A DNA stretch of 64,000 nucleotides, taken from the NCBI GenBank assembly GCA_963775335.1, contig CAVZIJ010000003.1, positions 930,001 through 994,000 on the forward strand, given 5' to 3'. Within the stretch, counting starts at the first letter, position 1. Each line of letters opens with the position of its first letter. Below, in pieces: positions 42,045-50,842 of the stretch. The position numbers were made by a program, and so were the translations under genes. Source of the DNA: CAVQCX01 sp963775335 (GTDB lineage: Bacteria; Pseudomonadota; Gammaproteobacteria; Chromatiales; Chromatiaceae). Under the pieces are notes generated by a model that searched no databases, was not told where the DNA came from, and saw only the letters and a list, made by a program, of their open reading frames with translations.

Positions 42045-42377
42045 TCAGAGAGCCGCCCATTTTCTCCAGATGTCGGGCTTCATCATCTCATGGTCGGCCG
42101 CCGTCAACTTCCCGTGGTTGGGACTGTCCGGGTTGTTGCACCAGCCCATGCTCTGCGCAGTCACATGCTTCTTATCATCGGAGACCTTGCGCATGCCCCC
42201 CCAGAACTGGCAGGTTGCACACCGGTTTTCCTCCGCGGAAGCGACCACGAGGCCTTCGCCGGAGCCCTCCTGCATGTGCTCTTCCGCGGCATAGGCGCCC
42301 ATCGCGCCGAACGCGATCGTACCCGCAATCAACTTACCTGACGTGGCGAGGAAATTGCGGCGGGATTCTGATGACAT
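42045..42377 (-). CDS. Small Tat-exported protein with a three-Cys motif, unknown
   Basis: A 110-residue protein with a twin-arginine signal (SRRNFLATSGK, hydrophobic core, AYA-AEE cleavage near 30). The mature part has only three cysteines: C53 and C56 in CATCQFWGG, and C80 in MGWCNNPDSPNHGKLT, plus a conserved-looking His at 96. Tat export and the CxxC...GWC arrangement recall high-potential iron-sulfur proteins of purple bacteria, but those need four cysteines. A metal or Fe-S site with His as fourth ligand is possible; this is inference. Three changes of context (katG on one side, enolase on the other) give no functional hint. AGGAGGTG stands before the ATG. Confidence 0.75.
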   Translation of the reverse strand: MSSESRRNFLATSGKLIAGTIAFGAMGAYAAEEHMQEGSGEGLVVASAEENRCATCQFWGGMRKVSDDKKHVTAQSMGWCNNPDSPNHGKLTAADHEMMKPDIWRKWAAL

Positions 42378-43101
42378 GGGACACCTCCTAGGCTCAAATG
42401 ATTCTTACGTCTCCGTTCGGCAGGTTTGCTACCGCCCCGGCGATGGCTCGTAAACGGCCACCAAACAATGCTAGCATTTCGGGCCGACAAGCGCCTCGGC
42501 TCAGACGAGTCCGCTAGACTGCGGCCTGGGGCCTGGCTTAGGAAGGCACTTGCCCACTCGTTTGGGTAGACTGGCCCACAATCGCCTATAGCCCGCGGTG
42601 CCCCAATACTCCCAGGGCGTTTTTTCGGGTCTGCGGTCAGCCCGTCTCGCACATCAGCCGCTCGATCAACACCCTTCCTCCATTCCGAGAGCTGTTGACC
42701 GCTTTTGGCCGGGACCGCGCTTCCGCACCGGCAATATGAGCAGATGCTGAAGGACTCCTCTTGGCCGTTATGCAAAGCTTTGCATAATGGCCGAACCGAG
42801 ACATGTCGGTCGAGTCGGATTATGTTTCAGCATTGGCTGCCACCAGCCTCGCGTCGGTAGGGGAATACCGAGACCGAGCTGGTGCACGCGTCGGCATCGT
42901 GCTCGGCGTCGCAAGCACCCGGCCCCTAATCCTATGTGGTATGGAGCGCGCCTGAGCGGGGTCCGCGCGCTCCTGTGGGCGAATTGCACCGTCTGGGAGC
43001 GCGACCCCACCCTTTGCAGGGAGCTGCGTGACACGCCCAGTGCTCCGCGGCAAGAAATCTCCCGAGGGCCGCAGACCCGCGGGAGATCTTGCTCTCGCGC
43101 C
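42378..43101. other. Gene-free region between the Tat protein gene and eno
   Basis: About 720 bases, both flanking genes on the minus strand. No open frame here looks coding. It contains a 30-bp near-perfect palindrome centred at 42777/42778 and probably the promoter of the Tat-exported protein gene near 42390-42480. Confidence 0.35.
42763..42792. repeat. 30-bp near-perfect palindrome with TTATGCAAAGCTTTGCATAA core
   Basis: The core of 20 bases is perfect, and the outer GGCC/GGCC extends it with a single mismatch to 30 bases with no loop. It lies in a gene-free region, far from either flanking start codon. It could be a protein-binding site, the fused ends of a lost insertion element, or a replication/recombination site; the sequence alone does not decide. 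Confidence 0.8.
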
Positions 43102-44385
43102 TCAGCGCACGAAGGCGCCCCGCCCGGCGTAGACCGCCGACGCGCCTAGATATTCTTCGATGCGCAGCAGCTGGTTATACTTCTCCACCCGCTCACCCCG
43201 GCAGGGGGCGCCGGTCTTGAGGTGGCCCGTGCCGAGCGCCACGGTCAGGTCGGCGATGAAGCTGTCCAGGGTCTCGCCGCTGCGGTGCGACACCATCGCG
43301 CCCCAGTTGGCGCGGTAGGCCAGGTTGACCGCGGCGATGGTCTCGCTCAGCGAGCCGATCTGGTTGAGCTTGATCAACACGGCGTTGGCTACCTGCTCGT
43401 CGATGCCGCGCTGGATGCGCTCGACGTTAGTGACGAAGAGGTCGTCGCCCACCAGCTCGATGCGATCCCCCAGACTGGCGTTGAGCAGCTTCCATCCGGC
43501 CCAGTCGTCCTCGGCCAGGCCGTCTTCCAGGACCACGATGGGGAAGCGGCCCACCCAGTCGGCGTAGATCGCCACCATCTCGGCGGCCTCTACCTTACGA
43601 CCCTCGGTACGCAGGTGGTACAAGCCGTCCTCGAAGAAGCCGCTGGAGGCGGGGTCCAGGGCGATGGCCACGTCGTCGCCGGGGCGGTAGCCAGCGGCCT
43701 CGATGGCCTGGACGATCAGCTCGAGAGCCTCGACGTTGCGCTTGAGTGCCGGTGCAAAGCCGCCCTCGTCGCCTACGCCCACGGAGTGACCGGCGTCCTT
43801 GAGCACCTTCTTCAAGGCGTGATAGACCTCCGCTCCCCAGCGCAGCGCCTCGGCGAAGCTGGGGGCTCCGACCGGGGCGATCATGAACTCTTGCAGGTCG
43901 GTGCCCTGCCAGTTGGCGTGGACGCCGCCGTTCAGAATATTGAACATGGGCACCGGCAGTCGGCAAGCCGCCGCACCGCCCAGATAGCGAAACAGCGGCA
44001 GGTGACACGCGACTGCGCCGGCGCGAGCCACGGCCAGGCTGACTCCCAGGATCGCGTTGGCACCCAGGCGTGATTTGAGCGGCGTGCCGTCTAGCGTGAG
44101 CATGGCCCGGTCTACGGCGCCTTGATCGAGGGCGTCCATACCGATCAGCGCGGCGGCGATCTCGCCGTTGACATGGCCCACGGCCTTTTTCACGCCCTTG
44201 CCGCCGTAGCGCGCCTCGTCGCCGTCGCGCAGCTCCAGGGCTTCGTGCACTCCGGTGGACGCTCCGGAGGGGACGGCGGCGCGGGCCGCGGCCCCGTTGC
44301 CCAGCGTGACGTCTACTTCAACAGTGGGATTGCCCCGTGAGTCGAGGATCTCGCGGGCGTGAAGCATTTGAATAGTGGTGGTCAT
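43102..44385 (-). CDS. eno: Enolase
   Basis: The 427-residue enzyme converts 2-phosphoglycerate to phosphoenolpyruvate. The beginning MLHAREILDSRGNPTVEVDV, GAVPSGASTG-type loop (AAVPSGASTGVHEALELRDG), VGDEGGFAP, the metal Asp in LDPASSGFF and VLEDGLAEDDW, VGDDLFVTN, the catalytic Lys in VLIKLNQIGSLSETI and VSHRSGETLDSFIADL are all present. The start ATG 44385 has AAGGAG upstream. No pyrG or kdsA neighbour is visible, although eno is often linked to them. Confidence 0.97.
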   Translation of the reverse strand: MTTTIQMLHAREILDSRGNPTVEVDVTLGNGAAARAAVPSGASTGVHEALELRDGDEARYGGKGVKKAVGHVNGEIAAALIGMDALDQGAVDRAMLTLDGTPLKSRLGANAILGVSLAVARAGAVACHLPLFRYLGGAAACRLPVPMFNILNGGVHANWQGTDLQEFMIAPVGAPSFAEALRWGAEVYHALKKVLKDAGHSVGVGDEGGFAPALKRNVEALELIVQAIEAAGYRPGDDVAIALDPASSGFFEDGLYHLRTEGRKVEAAEMVAIYADWVGRFPIVVLEDGLAEDDWAGWKLLNASLGDRIELVGDDLFVTNVERIQRGIDEQVANAVLIKLNQIGSLSETIAAVNLAYRANWGAMVSHRSGETLDSFIADLTVALGTGHLKTGAPCRGERVEKYNQLLRIEEYLGASAVYAGRGAFVR

Positions 44386-45104
44386 GGGAGGACTCCTTGG
44401 GGTTGAGGAACGGCCGATGGCGATCTCCGGCGGGAGGCTTTCCGGCGGATCGGTGGCGAGAATGGAGGGCCGCATGAACTGTCCTCAGTCGGATCAGGCA
44501 ATCCGCGGACAGCATGGAGAGGCCCGCAAACGCCCACACCGCCCGCGATCATCGGCCCGGGGGTCCAGGCGGTTCGGCGGGGCCACCCGCGCGGGAGGCA
44601 TGCCATCTCCTGGGGGGGCATTGTGCCATCAGTCGGCGAAGGCCGGAAAGTGTCGGTTGGTTGGACAGCTTGGGCAACGCTTGGCCATAGGTCGCGGCCC
44701 CGCGCCAGCCCCGCTTGCATTCTGCTCTTGCCGGGTGGGGTATCACCGCTTACGAGAAGCCGGTGAGGCCCGAGCCATATAGCGGCATAACGTGGCAACC
44801 TTTGACCTGCGGGACCTTGCAAGAGCGGTCCGAAAAACGGAGCAGGAGTTGAGTGGAAACGAGCCCGGTCGCGTCCCCGCCGGGGGCACTTTCCCGGGAC
44901 CAGACGCCGCGCGACGGTTCCGCGGGGTCCTTTCCCGTTTCTCAGGTCGCGGGGAGAGCCTCGCCACGTGAGCCCAAGCGCTGCCGGACGAGCGCCGCAG
45001 CGGCTTGATAACCGATATCGAAGCCGGCTCGAAGATCAGCCGTAGGACCTGAGGCGGGCAGTCGGCGCGTACCATGCACGACGAATATCGAGGAGGGGTT
45101 GGTT
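44386..45104. other. Gene-free region between eno and the methyltransferase gene
   Basis: About 720 bases separating two divergent genes, so both promoters lie in it. Open frames are GC-driven and none resembles a known protein. A CCCGCCGGGGG / CCCGGGA inverted stretch lies near 44876-44900. A strong GGAGG precedes the methyltransferase start. Confidence 0.35.
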
Positions 45105-45917
45105 ATGGCGAGTCTCGAAGCACACTATTCGGCCCACGACATGGAGGCGCGAATCCTGGCTGCCCTCCGCGCGGCCGGCTTGAATCCTGAGAAACGACTG
45201 TCGCCACAGGAGCTGGGCGCACTGGACCATTTCCACACCGGCGGGTTACGGGCTTCACTCGTGTTGCAGGACCTGGCGCAGATTCGGGCCGAAGATCGCG
45301 TCCTCGATATCGGAGCCGGGCTGGCCGGCGCCGCCCGGATGCTCGCTGCCTCGCCCGGCTGCCACGTCGACTGCCTCGAATTGTCGCCTGATTACTGTGC
45401 CGGCGCGGCGCTGCTGAATCGGCTGACCGGCCTTGACGATCGAATCGAAGTGCATATGGGCAGTGCTCTCGATCTACCCTTCCCCCACGATTCTTTCGAT
45501 GCCGTCTGGATGCAGAACGTCGGCATGAACATCGCGGACAAGCGCAGGCTCTACGCGGAGATCTACCGGGTCCTCAAGCCGCACGGCCGGCTCGCCTTCC
45601 AAGAAATGACCGCTGGGGAGAGGGCCACGTCCTACTTTCCGCTTCCCTGGGCTACCGACCCTGTCCACAACATCCTTGTTTCGGCCGAAGAGATGCATGC
45701 GATTCTCGGCCAGAGTGGATTCATCGCTGAATACTTCGAGGATGTTAGCGACACTCAATTGAGTCCGCCCGCGAGCGGGACTCCCGAAAGCGCCGCGCGG
45801 GTACAACTGAGCTTGTCGGTGTACGTCGACAATCTCGCGCAAAAGGCCGAGAACGCGACGCGTAGCCTTCGGGAGGGCCAGATCCGCTTCGTCAGAGGGG
45901 TCTTCCGGGCCAGATGA
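45105..45917 (+). CDS. Class I SAM-dependent methyltransferase, sarcosine/dimethylglycine-type
   Basis: A 270-residue methyltransferase with motif I VLDIGAGLAGAARMLA, motif II CLELSPDYC, GSALDLPFPHDSFDAVWMQN (motif IV region) and VLKPHGRLAFQEM. The HFHTGGLRASLVLQDLAQI segment and the GxxLAGAARxLA loop recall sarcosine/dimethylglycine N-methyltransferases that make glycine betaine, but the two-domain partner (GSMT) is absent and the family also includes other small-molecule methyltransferases. The start ATG 45105 has GAGGAGG 8 bases upstream. It is a single-gene unit, divergent from eno. Confidence 0.8.
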   Translation: MASLEAHYSAHDMEARILAALRAAGLNPEKRLSPQELGALDHFHTGGLRASLVLQDLAQIRAEDRVLDIGAGLAGAARMLAASPGCHVDCLELSPDYCAGAALLNRLTGLDDRIEVHMGSALDLPFPHDSFDAVWMQNVGMNIADKRRLYAEIYRVLKPHGRLAFQEMTAGERATSYFPLPWATDPVHNILVSAEEMHAILGQSGFIAEYFEDVSDTQLSPPASGTPESAARVQLSLSVYVDNLAQKAENATRSLREGQIRFVRGVFRAR

Positions 45918-46071
45918 GCAGGCGCGCGGCCGGGTGAGAGAGATTCATGCCATGACGCGGCTTTGTACCTCCCCAGGGGCGGCTCCGGCCCTCAAAGACG
46001 GAAGCTTACGACGGGCTCCGGTGGCCGGTGGCCGTGCTCGGACATTCTCCGCCCGCCACTCTCCACTTGAG

Positions 46072-47127
46072 CTATCGGAAGAACGCGCTCAGATTATTCG
46101 CGCTGCAGCTCAGAGCGAGACACTTCAGGCCCCAGGCATCCTCGATGGTTCTCAGCAGCGAGTAGTGCGTGTAGGCGGCATCTGACCGAAAGCCCGGCCG
46201 AACGCGGGGACCCATCACGAGCGTCGCCACCCGCCCGCCGCCGCCCCGCATCGACGTGCCCTCGTCCCAGGTAAGAAAGAGCACGCTGTCGGCCATTGCC
46301 GGGCTGTCGAGGATGCGCGGCAGGAAAGTCTCCAGGAACCGGTCGCCGGTCCGGGTCGAGCAGTCGTGCATGTCGTTGCACAGGTTCGGGACGATCAGGG
46401 CGAAGTCACTGGCTGCCGGGTCGAAATGGCTGAAGTCCGTGATCTTGGCGCAGCGACGGGGATTACCGCTGATCGAGGAGAAGCTGATCGCGGGGTTGTG
46501 CTTGCGCGCATAGGTCCCGCTGCCATCCTCGCCTGCGCTCGCGTAGGCGCCGCGAAAGCAATGAGGCGGGACGTTCTGGGCATAGACGCGCCAGTCGCGC
46601 CCCTGGGCCTCGAGCCGATCGGCTAGTGTCTGTCCAGACAGATCGTGGAGAGCGTCGTCCGTCACTCCCTGGGTCGAGCCGCTGAAAAGGGCCAGATAGT
46701 TCGGCTCGGAGGGATGAGCGACCGCGGTATAGCTCGTGGCGAGCCCATAGCGCTCGATCAGGCCGTTGATATAGCGCGCTTCCGGGTTGCCGACGATGCG
46801 GCCCGCCTCTCGATTTTCCATGACGATCAGGTAGACGTGGCGGAACGCCGGGACAGGCCCGTTCCCATCTGACAGTGCGGGAGCACCCGGGGCTTCGCCG
46901 GCAGAGGCAGCCGAGACGACCGTCAGGATGGCAGCTCCCATCAGCCGGGCACGCACATGGCGCCAAATGGCTCGCGCGCCACGGGGGCGCACCGCCGCGG
47001 TGCCAACGACATGCGTTCCGGGTCCATGGTTGGCAGGATTCGCTGCCTGGTCCACCGCTATGGTCCTCTGGGACATTCGCTGCGCGCAGTCGACTCGCGG
47101 ATCGCGGCCATGGGCGTGGCTCGTCAT
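46072..47127 (-). CDS. Phosphoesterase family protein (acid phosphatase / phospholipase C-like)
   Basis: A 351-residue protein of the alkaline-phosphatase-like phosphoesterase superfamily (PF04185 type): HVYLIVMENREAGRIVGNPE (metal-binding Glu-Asn), VAHPSEPNYLALFSGST (active-site Thr/Ser region), FSHFDPAASDFALIVPNLCN, LFLTWDEGTSMRGGGG, then RVATLVMGPRV and HYSLLRTIEDAWGL. A hydrophobic export signal lies about 60 residues in (RLMGAAILTVVSAASAGEAP), so the true start may be internal; ATG 47127 overlaps the stop of the SnoaL-like gene (ATGA) and is preferred for that reason. Probably secreted or periplasmic. Confidence 0.83.
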   Translation of the reverse strand: MTSHAHGRDPRVDCAQRMSQRTIAVDQAANPANHGPGTHVVGTAAVRPRGARAIWRHVRARLMGAAILTVVSAASAGEAPGAPALSDGNGPVPAFRHVYLIVMENREAGRIVGNPEARYINGLIERYGLATSYTAVAHPSEPNYLALFSGSTQGVTDDALHDLSGQTLADRLEAQGRDWRVYAQNVPPHCFRGAYASAGEDGSGTYARKHNPAISFSSISGNPRRCAKITDFSHFDPAASDFALIVPNLCNDMHDCSTRTGDRFLETFLPRILDSPAMADSVLFLTWDEGTSMRGGGGRVATLVMGPRVRPGFRSDAAYTHYSLLRTIEDAWGLKCLALSCSANNLSAFFR

Positions 47128-47555
47128 CCGCACGCCTCCTTGGTCCAGATACTGGAGCCCGGCACGTTGCTGCTCCACATATGGCAGGCGATGAGCCACG
47201 AGCCATCCGGCTGGCGAGCCAGGGTGTCGATGTATTTCAGATCGTAGGGCACCGCTTCGCCGCCCGCCGTCGGAACGAAGTCGCCGACTCCCCGGTAACG
47301 GCTGAAGGCGACGTTGGCTCCGACCCGTTGGTCGTCCATCGAGACGGTGTGGCCTCTCATGCGCCAGGTGCCGAACAGGGCTTCCGCCCATTTCCGCACC
47401 TGCTCTCTTCCCTGTATCGGCCCATCGTGCGGGGGCAACAGAACGGCATCCTGAGCGTAGCAGGTCGCATATTCCGCCGCGTTTCCCAGGGTAGCGGCGA
47501 CCGCCATGCGTCGGTACAGCCGGCCGATAGCGCGCCGCTCGTCTGCGTCGCTCAT
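47124..47555 (-). CDS. SnoaL-like / DUF4440-type protein
   Basis: A 143-residue NTF2-like cone protein: the helix RAIGRLYRRMAVAATLGNAA, YATCYAQDAVLLPPHDGPIQ, GREQVRKWAEALF, then strands ending DTLARQPDGSWLIACHMWSS. The fold is shared by ketosteroid isomerases, SnoaL cyclases and many proteins without known activity, so no reaction can be named. GGAGGGAGG stands 8 bases before ATG 47555, and the stop overlaps the start of the phosphoesterase gene, making a two-gene operon. Confidence 0.82.
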   Translation of the reverse strand: MSDADERRAIGRLYRRMAVAATLGNAAEYATCYAQDAVLLPPHDGPIQGREQVRKWAEALFGTWRMRGHTVSMDDQRVGANVAFSRYRGVGDFVPTAGGEAVPYDLKYIDTLARQPDGSWLIACHMWSSNVPGSSIWTKEACG

Positions 47556-47882
47556 GAATAACCTCCCTCCGCGGTCTCGGAGCGCCCGGTCTGTCGCGCG
47601 CCTTGCATCCACGCGCAGCTCGGACGCCTCGCGACGAACTGTCCGGCACCCCGGCTCCAACGTCCCCGAATCACGCCAGCGCGAACCGAATTATCACTGC
47701 CGTGGCGTGCGTCGGCTACCCCCGAAAAGGCATCGACCTCGCAACGGGACCACCGGAATCGACCTATCCGATCTGGGATGTCGGTCAAACCCATCCGGGA
47801 GAAACATTGATGGGCTTCACACCGGCTGTCGCCCGGGGGCCCTAAGCTTAAGTTCGCAACAGCCAGGCCCCGCAGACCATCC
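47556..47882. other. Divergent intergenic region, SnoaL-like gene / Ycf46-like N-domain gene
   Basis: About 325 bases between two divergent genes. Both promoters should be here. The part near 47660-47790 is less GC-rich. No operator, hairpin or small gene was recognised. Confidence 0.3.
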
Positions 47883-48329
47883 ATGGATCTTTGTCAAGCC
47901 GTCACAGAGCTCATCGAGTCCGGCCTCCCGCTCGGCACCATCGAAACCCCCTCGGTCGAGCGGGTCGTCAGGCTGTTCAGGCGTCACGAGCTGGCTACGG
48001 GTCAGGCGCTCTATGCCTGGAGACCCGGAGCCGGTCTGTGCCGCTTGGGCATGGAGAACATTCGGATTCCGAGAACCCTGACCCTGGGCGAGGCCCTCGA
48101 TTTCATCGGCGGAAGCATCCACTTCGGGATCTATCTCATCCTGGGTGCCGGCGACGCCCTACGGCGGGAGCGGGTCATAGAGCGCCTGCGCCGTTTCGCG
48201 CGCTCCCCGGCGCGCGTGCGCCGCTTGGTCGTGCTGGTCGACGGCAGCATCCCCCAGGTGCCCGAGCTGCGACCCCTGACCCTCCAGCTTCGCCACGGGG
48301 TGCGTCGAGCGCGGCAAAAGGCTGGGTGA
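47883..48329 (+). CDS. Standalone protein resembling the N-terminal domain of Ycf46-type AAA ATPases
   Basis: A 148-residue protein: VTELIESGLPLGTIETPSVE, RVVRLFRRHELATGQALYAW, LGMENIRIPRTLTLGEALDF, GIYLILGAGDAL, then VIERLRRFARSPARVRRLVV and LVDGSIPQVPEL. In Ycf46-like AAA+ proteins this pattern (a strand with IET, a helix, a strand ending in W, EALDFI, then GIYLL) forms the part in front of the ATPase. Here no Walker motifs follow and the frame stops with a basic tail. It could be a split partner, a regulatory remnant, or an independent family. No neighbour explains it. Confidence 0.55.
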   Translation: MDLCQAVTELIESGLPLGTIETPSVERVVRLFRRHELATGQALYAWRPGAGLCRLGMENIRIPRTLTLGEALDFIGGSIHFGIYLILGAGDALRRERVIERLRRFARSPARVRRLVVLVDGSIPQVPELRPLTLQLRHGVRRARQKAG

Positions 48330-48546
48330 TCGCCACCCCCCGTCGCGCTGAGCTGCTTCCTCCCGGGTAGGGGCGACCTCCGGGTCGCGACCTGGCCGAG
48401 CCGCGACTATCGCGAGCTGGAGCTCGCTCCCACCCTTCCTCCCCGGGTTTTATCGCAGCGGCTGCCAGATCTCGTGGGATGCGGTGGCGAAGGCGCTGCA
48501 TCGGCCGAGAACCGCGATCGATGCAACTCGCGTCGCGCATTGCATC

Positions 48547-49215
48547 CTACCGGATCCGTCCCCGGCTTGGGCAGATCGTGCCCAGGCAGCACGCCTCGCA
48601 CAGCGGGCGCTTGCGACAGGCCTGCTTGGCGTGGCGAACGATCAGCGCATGCAGCTCGTTGAAGCCCTGGGCGTCGGGCCCGAGCGCCCGCTCGACCCCA
48701 TGCCTGAGGGCCTCGTAGGCCTCTCTATTCCTGCTCAGCCCCAATCGCTCGAAGAGCCGCCGGGTGTAGGCGTCGATGACGAAGACGGGGCGATCGAAGG
48801 CGTAGAGCAGGATATCGTCCGCAGTCTCCGGGCCTATGCCGTGCACCCCGAGCAGTGCCTGACGCAGTCCGGCGGTATCCCGGGCAGCCAGACCGCGCTC
48901 GCCGCCGGCCTCCAGCCAGAATCGGCAGAAGGCCTGCAGTCTCCGGGCTTTGACGTTGAAGTAGCCCGCAGACCGGATGCGCTCGGCGAGCCGGGCCTGG
49001 TCGGCGCGGGCGATGGCGCGGGCGTCCAGGAGCCGCGCCTCCTTGAGGCGGGCTATCGCTCGCTCGACGTTGGTCCAGGCGGTGTTCTGGGTGAGAACCG
49101 CGCCGACCGAGATCTCGAAGGCCCCGTCCCCCGGCCACCAGTGCTGGGGGCCGTAGGCGTAGAGCATCAGGTCGAAGGCGGCCCTCAGCGGCGCCTCGCC
49201 CGGCTCGAAGGTCAC
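48547..49215 (-). CDS. HhH-GPD DNA glycosylase, endonuclease III / MagIII-like
   Basis: A 222-residue base-excision enzyme. The helix-hairpin-helix reads LLGVHGIGPETADDILLYAF and the catalytic Asp is D148 (VFVIDAYTRR). The position of the lyase lysine of Nth is Glu (E130), so it should be a monofunctional glycosylase without AP lyase activity. Four cysteines (C200, C206, C209, C215) give a C-x5-C-x2-C-x5-C cluster, one residue tighter than in Nth. The early LTQNTAWTNVERAI segment fits the 3-methyladenine glycosylase III branch. The start overlaps the rluB stop (ATGA). Confidence 0.83.
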   Translation of the reverse strand: MTFEPGEAPLRAAFDLMLYAYGPQHWWPGDGAFEISVGAVLTQNTAWTNVERAIARLKEARLLDARAIARADQARLAERIRSAGYFNVKARRLQAFCRFWLEAGGERGLAARDTAGLRQALLGVHGIGPETADDILLYAFDRPVFVIDAYTRRLFERLGLSRNREAYEALRHGVERALGPDAQGFNELHALIVRHAKQACRKRPLCEACCLGTICPSRGRIR

Positions 49216-50039
49216 CGGCGCCGGCCCTTCCCCGCAGGCGCTCGCCGTGGGCGTCTCGCCCGTGTTCTCTCCGAGACCTCCTTCGGCAGACCGGCCATGT
49301 CCAGCAAGGCGGTCCGCTCACGGGGCTCCAGCTCCCGCCAACGTCCTCGTGCGAGGCGTCGAGACAGCATGACCGGTCCATAGCGCAGCCGGATGAGGCG
49401 GCTCACGCGCACCCCCACGGCCTCCCAGAGTCGGCGCACCTCGCGGTTGCGCCCCTCGACGATAACGGCGTGAAACCAGCGGTTCGCCCCCTGCCCGCCC
49501 GCATCGTTAATGCGCTCGAAGTGCGCGGGGCCATCCTCCAGCTCTACGCCAGCCAGAAGCCGGTCGATCTGGCTGCGATCCACCTCGCCCAACACGCGCA
49601 CCGCATATTCCCGCTCCACCTCCCGGGAGGGATGCATGAGACGGTTGGCCAGCTCACCGTCGGTGGTCAGCAGCAGCAGACCGGAGGTGTTGAGGTCCAG
49701 GCGCCCCACGGCCACCCAGCGCCCCTTCTTCAGCACGGGCAGCCGTTCGAAGACCGTCGGCCGCCCCTCGGGATCGATGCGCGACACCACCTGTCCCTCG
49801 GGCTTGTTGTAGACGATGATGCGCCGCGCCGGCCTGGCATCGGCCTCCACGCGTAGCGTACGGCGATCCATCGTGATGCGGTCCCCCGGCAGAACCCGAT
49901 CGCCCAGGGAGGCTGACCGGCCGTTGACGCGGATCTGCCCGGCGGCGATCCATTGCTCGAGCTCCCGCCGCGAGCCCCAGCCGCGGGCGGCGAGGAACTT
50001 CTGCAAGCGCTCGCCCTTGAGCGGAGCGCCCTCAGTCAC
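49212..50039 (-). CDS. rluB: 23S rRNA pseudouridine synthase RluB
   Basis: The 275-residue enzyme modifies U2605 of 23S rRNA. It has an N-terminal S4 RNA-binding domain (RLQKFLAARGWGSRRELEQW) and the RluB/E/F/RsuA catalytic domain with YNKPEGQVVSR, VGRLDLNTSGLLLLT (catalytic D115), GRNREVRRLWEAVG and the basic C-terminal tail usual for RluB. It overlaps scpB at its 5' end (8 bases) and the glycosylase gene at its 3' end (4 bases); scpB-rluB linkage is conserved widely. Confidence 0.94.
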   Translation of the reverse strand: MTEGAPLKGERLQKFLAARGWGSRRELEQWIAAGQIRVNGRSASLGDRVLPGDRITMDRRTLRVEADARPARRIIVYNKPEGQVVSRIDPEGRPTVFERLPVLKKGRWVAVGRLDLNTSGLLLLTTDGELANRLMHPSREVEREYAVRVLGEVDRSQIDRLLAGVELEDGPAHFERINDAGGQGANRWFHAVIVEGRNREVRRLWEAVGVRVSRLIRLRYGPVMLSRRLARGRWRELEPRERTALLDMAGLPKEVSERTRARRPRRAPAGKGRRR

Positions 50040-50841
50040 GGGCGGACTCTGGGTCGTGCGCTTCGCCGCGGCTGATCAGCGCCTCGGCTTCGGACGCTTG
50101 CGGCTCGGCGTCGAGCGGGCCCTGCGGCGCCGACGCCGAGGGGCCGGAGACCGATTCGCTCGGCGTTTCGGTCGGCCCTGACGGCTCGTCGCCCTCGGAC
50201 GGCTCGTCATCGCCGGGGACCACTACCCCTTCCCCTTCCGCCGGCAAGCCCGCAGCGCCCACGGCCGCAGCGAGATCCGGGTCCGTCAGCTCCAGCTCGC
50301 GGTTGATCGAGTCCAGATCCCGCAGCTCCGCCAGCGTGGGCAGATCGTCCAAGGAGCTCAGCCCGAAATAATCCAGGAAGGTCCGCGTGGTGGCATAGAG
50401 CGCCGGGCGCCCCGGCACGTCGCGGTGCCCCACGACCCGGACCCAGTCGCGCTCATCCAGGGTCTTGATGATGTTGGTGCTCACGCTCACGCCGCGGATG
50501 TCCTCGATCTCCCCGCGGGTGATCGGCTGCCGGTAGGCGATCAGGGCCAGCGTCTCCATCAGGGCACGGGAGTAGCGGCCAGGCTTCTCGTCCCAGAGTC
50601 GCGACACCCAGGGCGCGCACTGGGCGCGGATCTGGACGCGATACCCGCTGCTCACCTCGGCAAGCTCGATGCCGCGGCCTTCGTAGTCCGCTTGCAGAGC
50701 GGTGAGCGCCTCGCGCAGCTCGGCCGCGTCGCGCCGCTCGCCTTCCTCGAACAGCGCCCCGAGCTGCTCGAGAGACAAGGGACGACCCGCCGCCAACAGC
50801 GCCGCCTCGAGAATCTGCTTCAGCCCCGGTGGCCCCGACAT
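50032..50841 (-). CDS. scpB: Segregation and condensation protein B
   Basis: A 269-residue kleisin-interacting winged-helix protein; with ScpA it binds Smc for chromosome compaction. The conserved part is residues 1-185: LKQILEAALLAAGRPLSLEQ, GIELAEVSSGYRVQIRA, ALMETLALIAYRQPITRGEI, EDIRGVSVSTNIIKTLDERD and FLDYFGLSSLDDLP. An acidic Glu/Pro/Ser-rich tail of about 80 residues follows, longer than in many relatives. The start MSGPPG at 50841 is 1 base after the scpA stop; the extra 12 codons upstream lie in scpA. Confidence 0.93.
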   Translation of the reverse strand: MSGPPGLKQILEAALLAAGRPLSLEQLGALFEEGERRDAAELREALTALQADYEGRGIELAEVSSGYRVQIRAQCAPWVSRLWDEKPGRYSRALMETLALIAYRQPITRGEIEDIRGVSVSTNIIKTLDERDWVRVVGHRDVPGRPALYATTRTFLDYFGLSSLDDLPTLAELRDLDSINRELELTDPDLAAAVGAAGLPAEGEGVVVPGDDEPSEGDEPSGPTETPSESVSGPSASAPQGPLDAEPQASEAEALISRGEAHDPESARD

Positions 50842-50842
50842 C

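Noticed and set aside
42045..42377. High-potential iron-sulfur protein
   Set aside because: HiPIPs need four cysteines; only three are present, so the name was not used.
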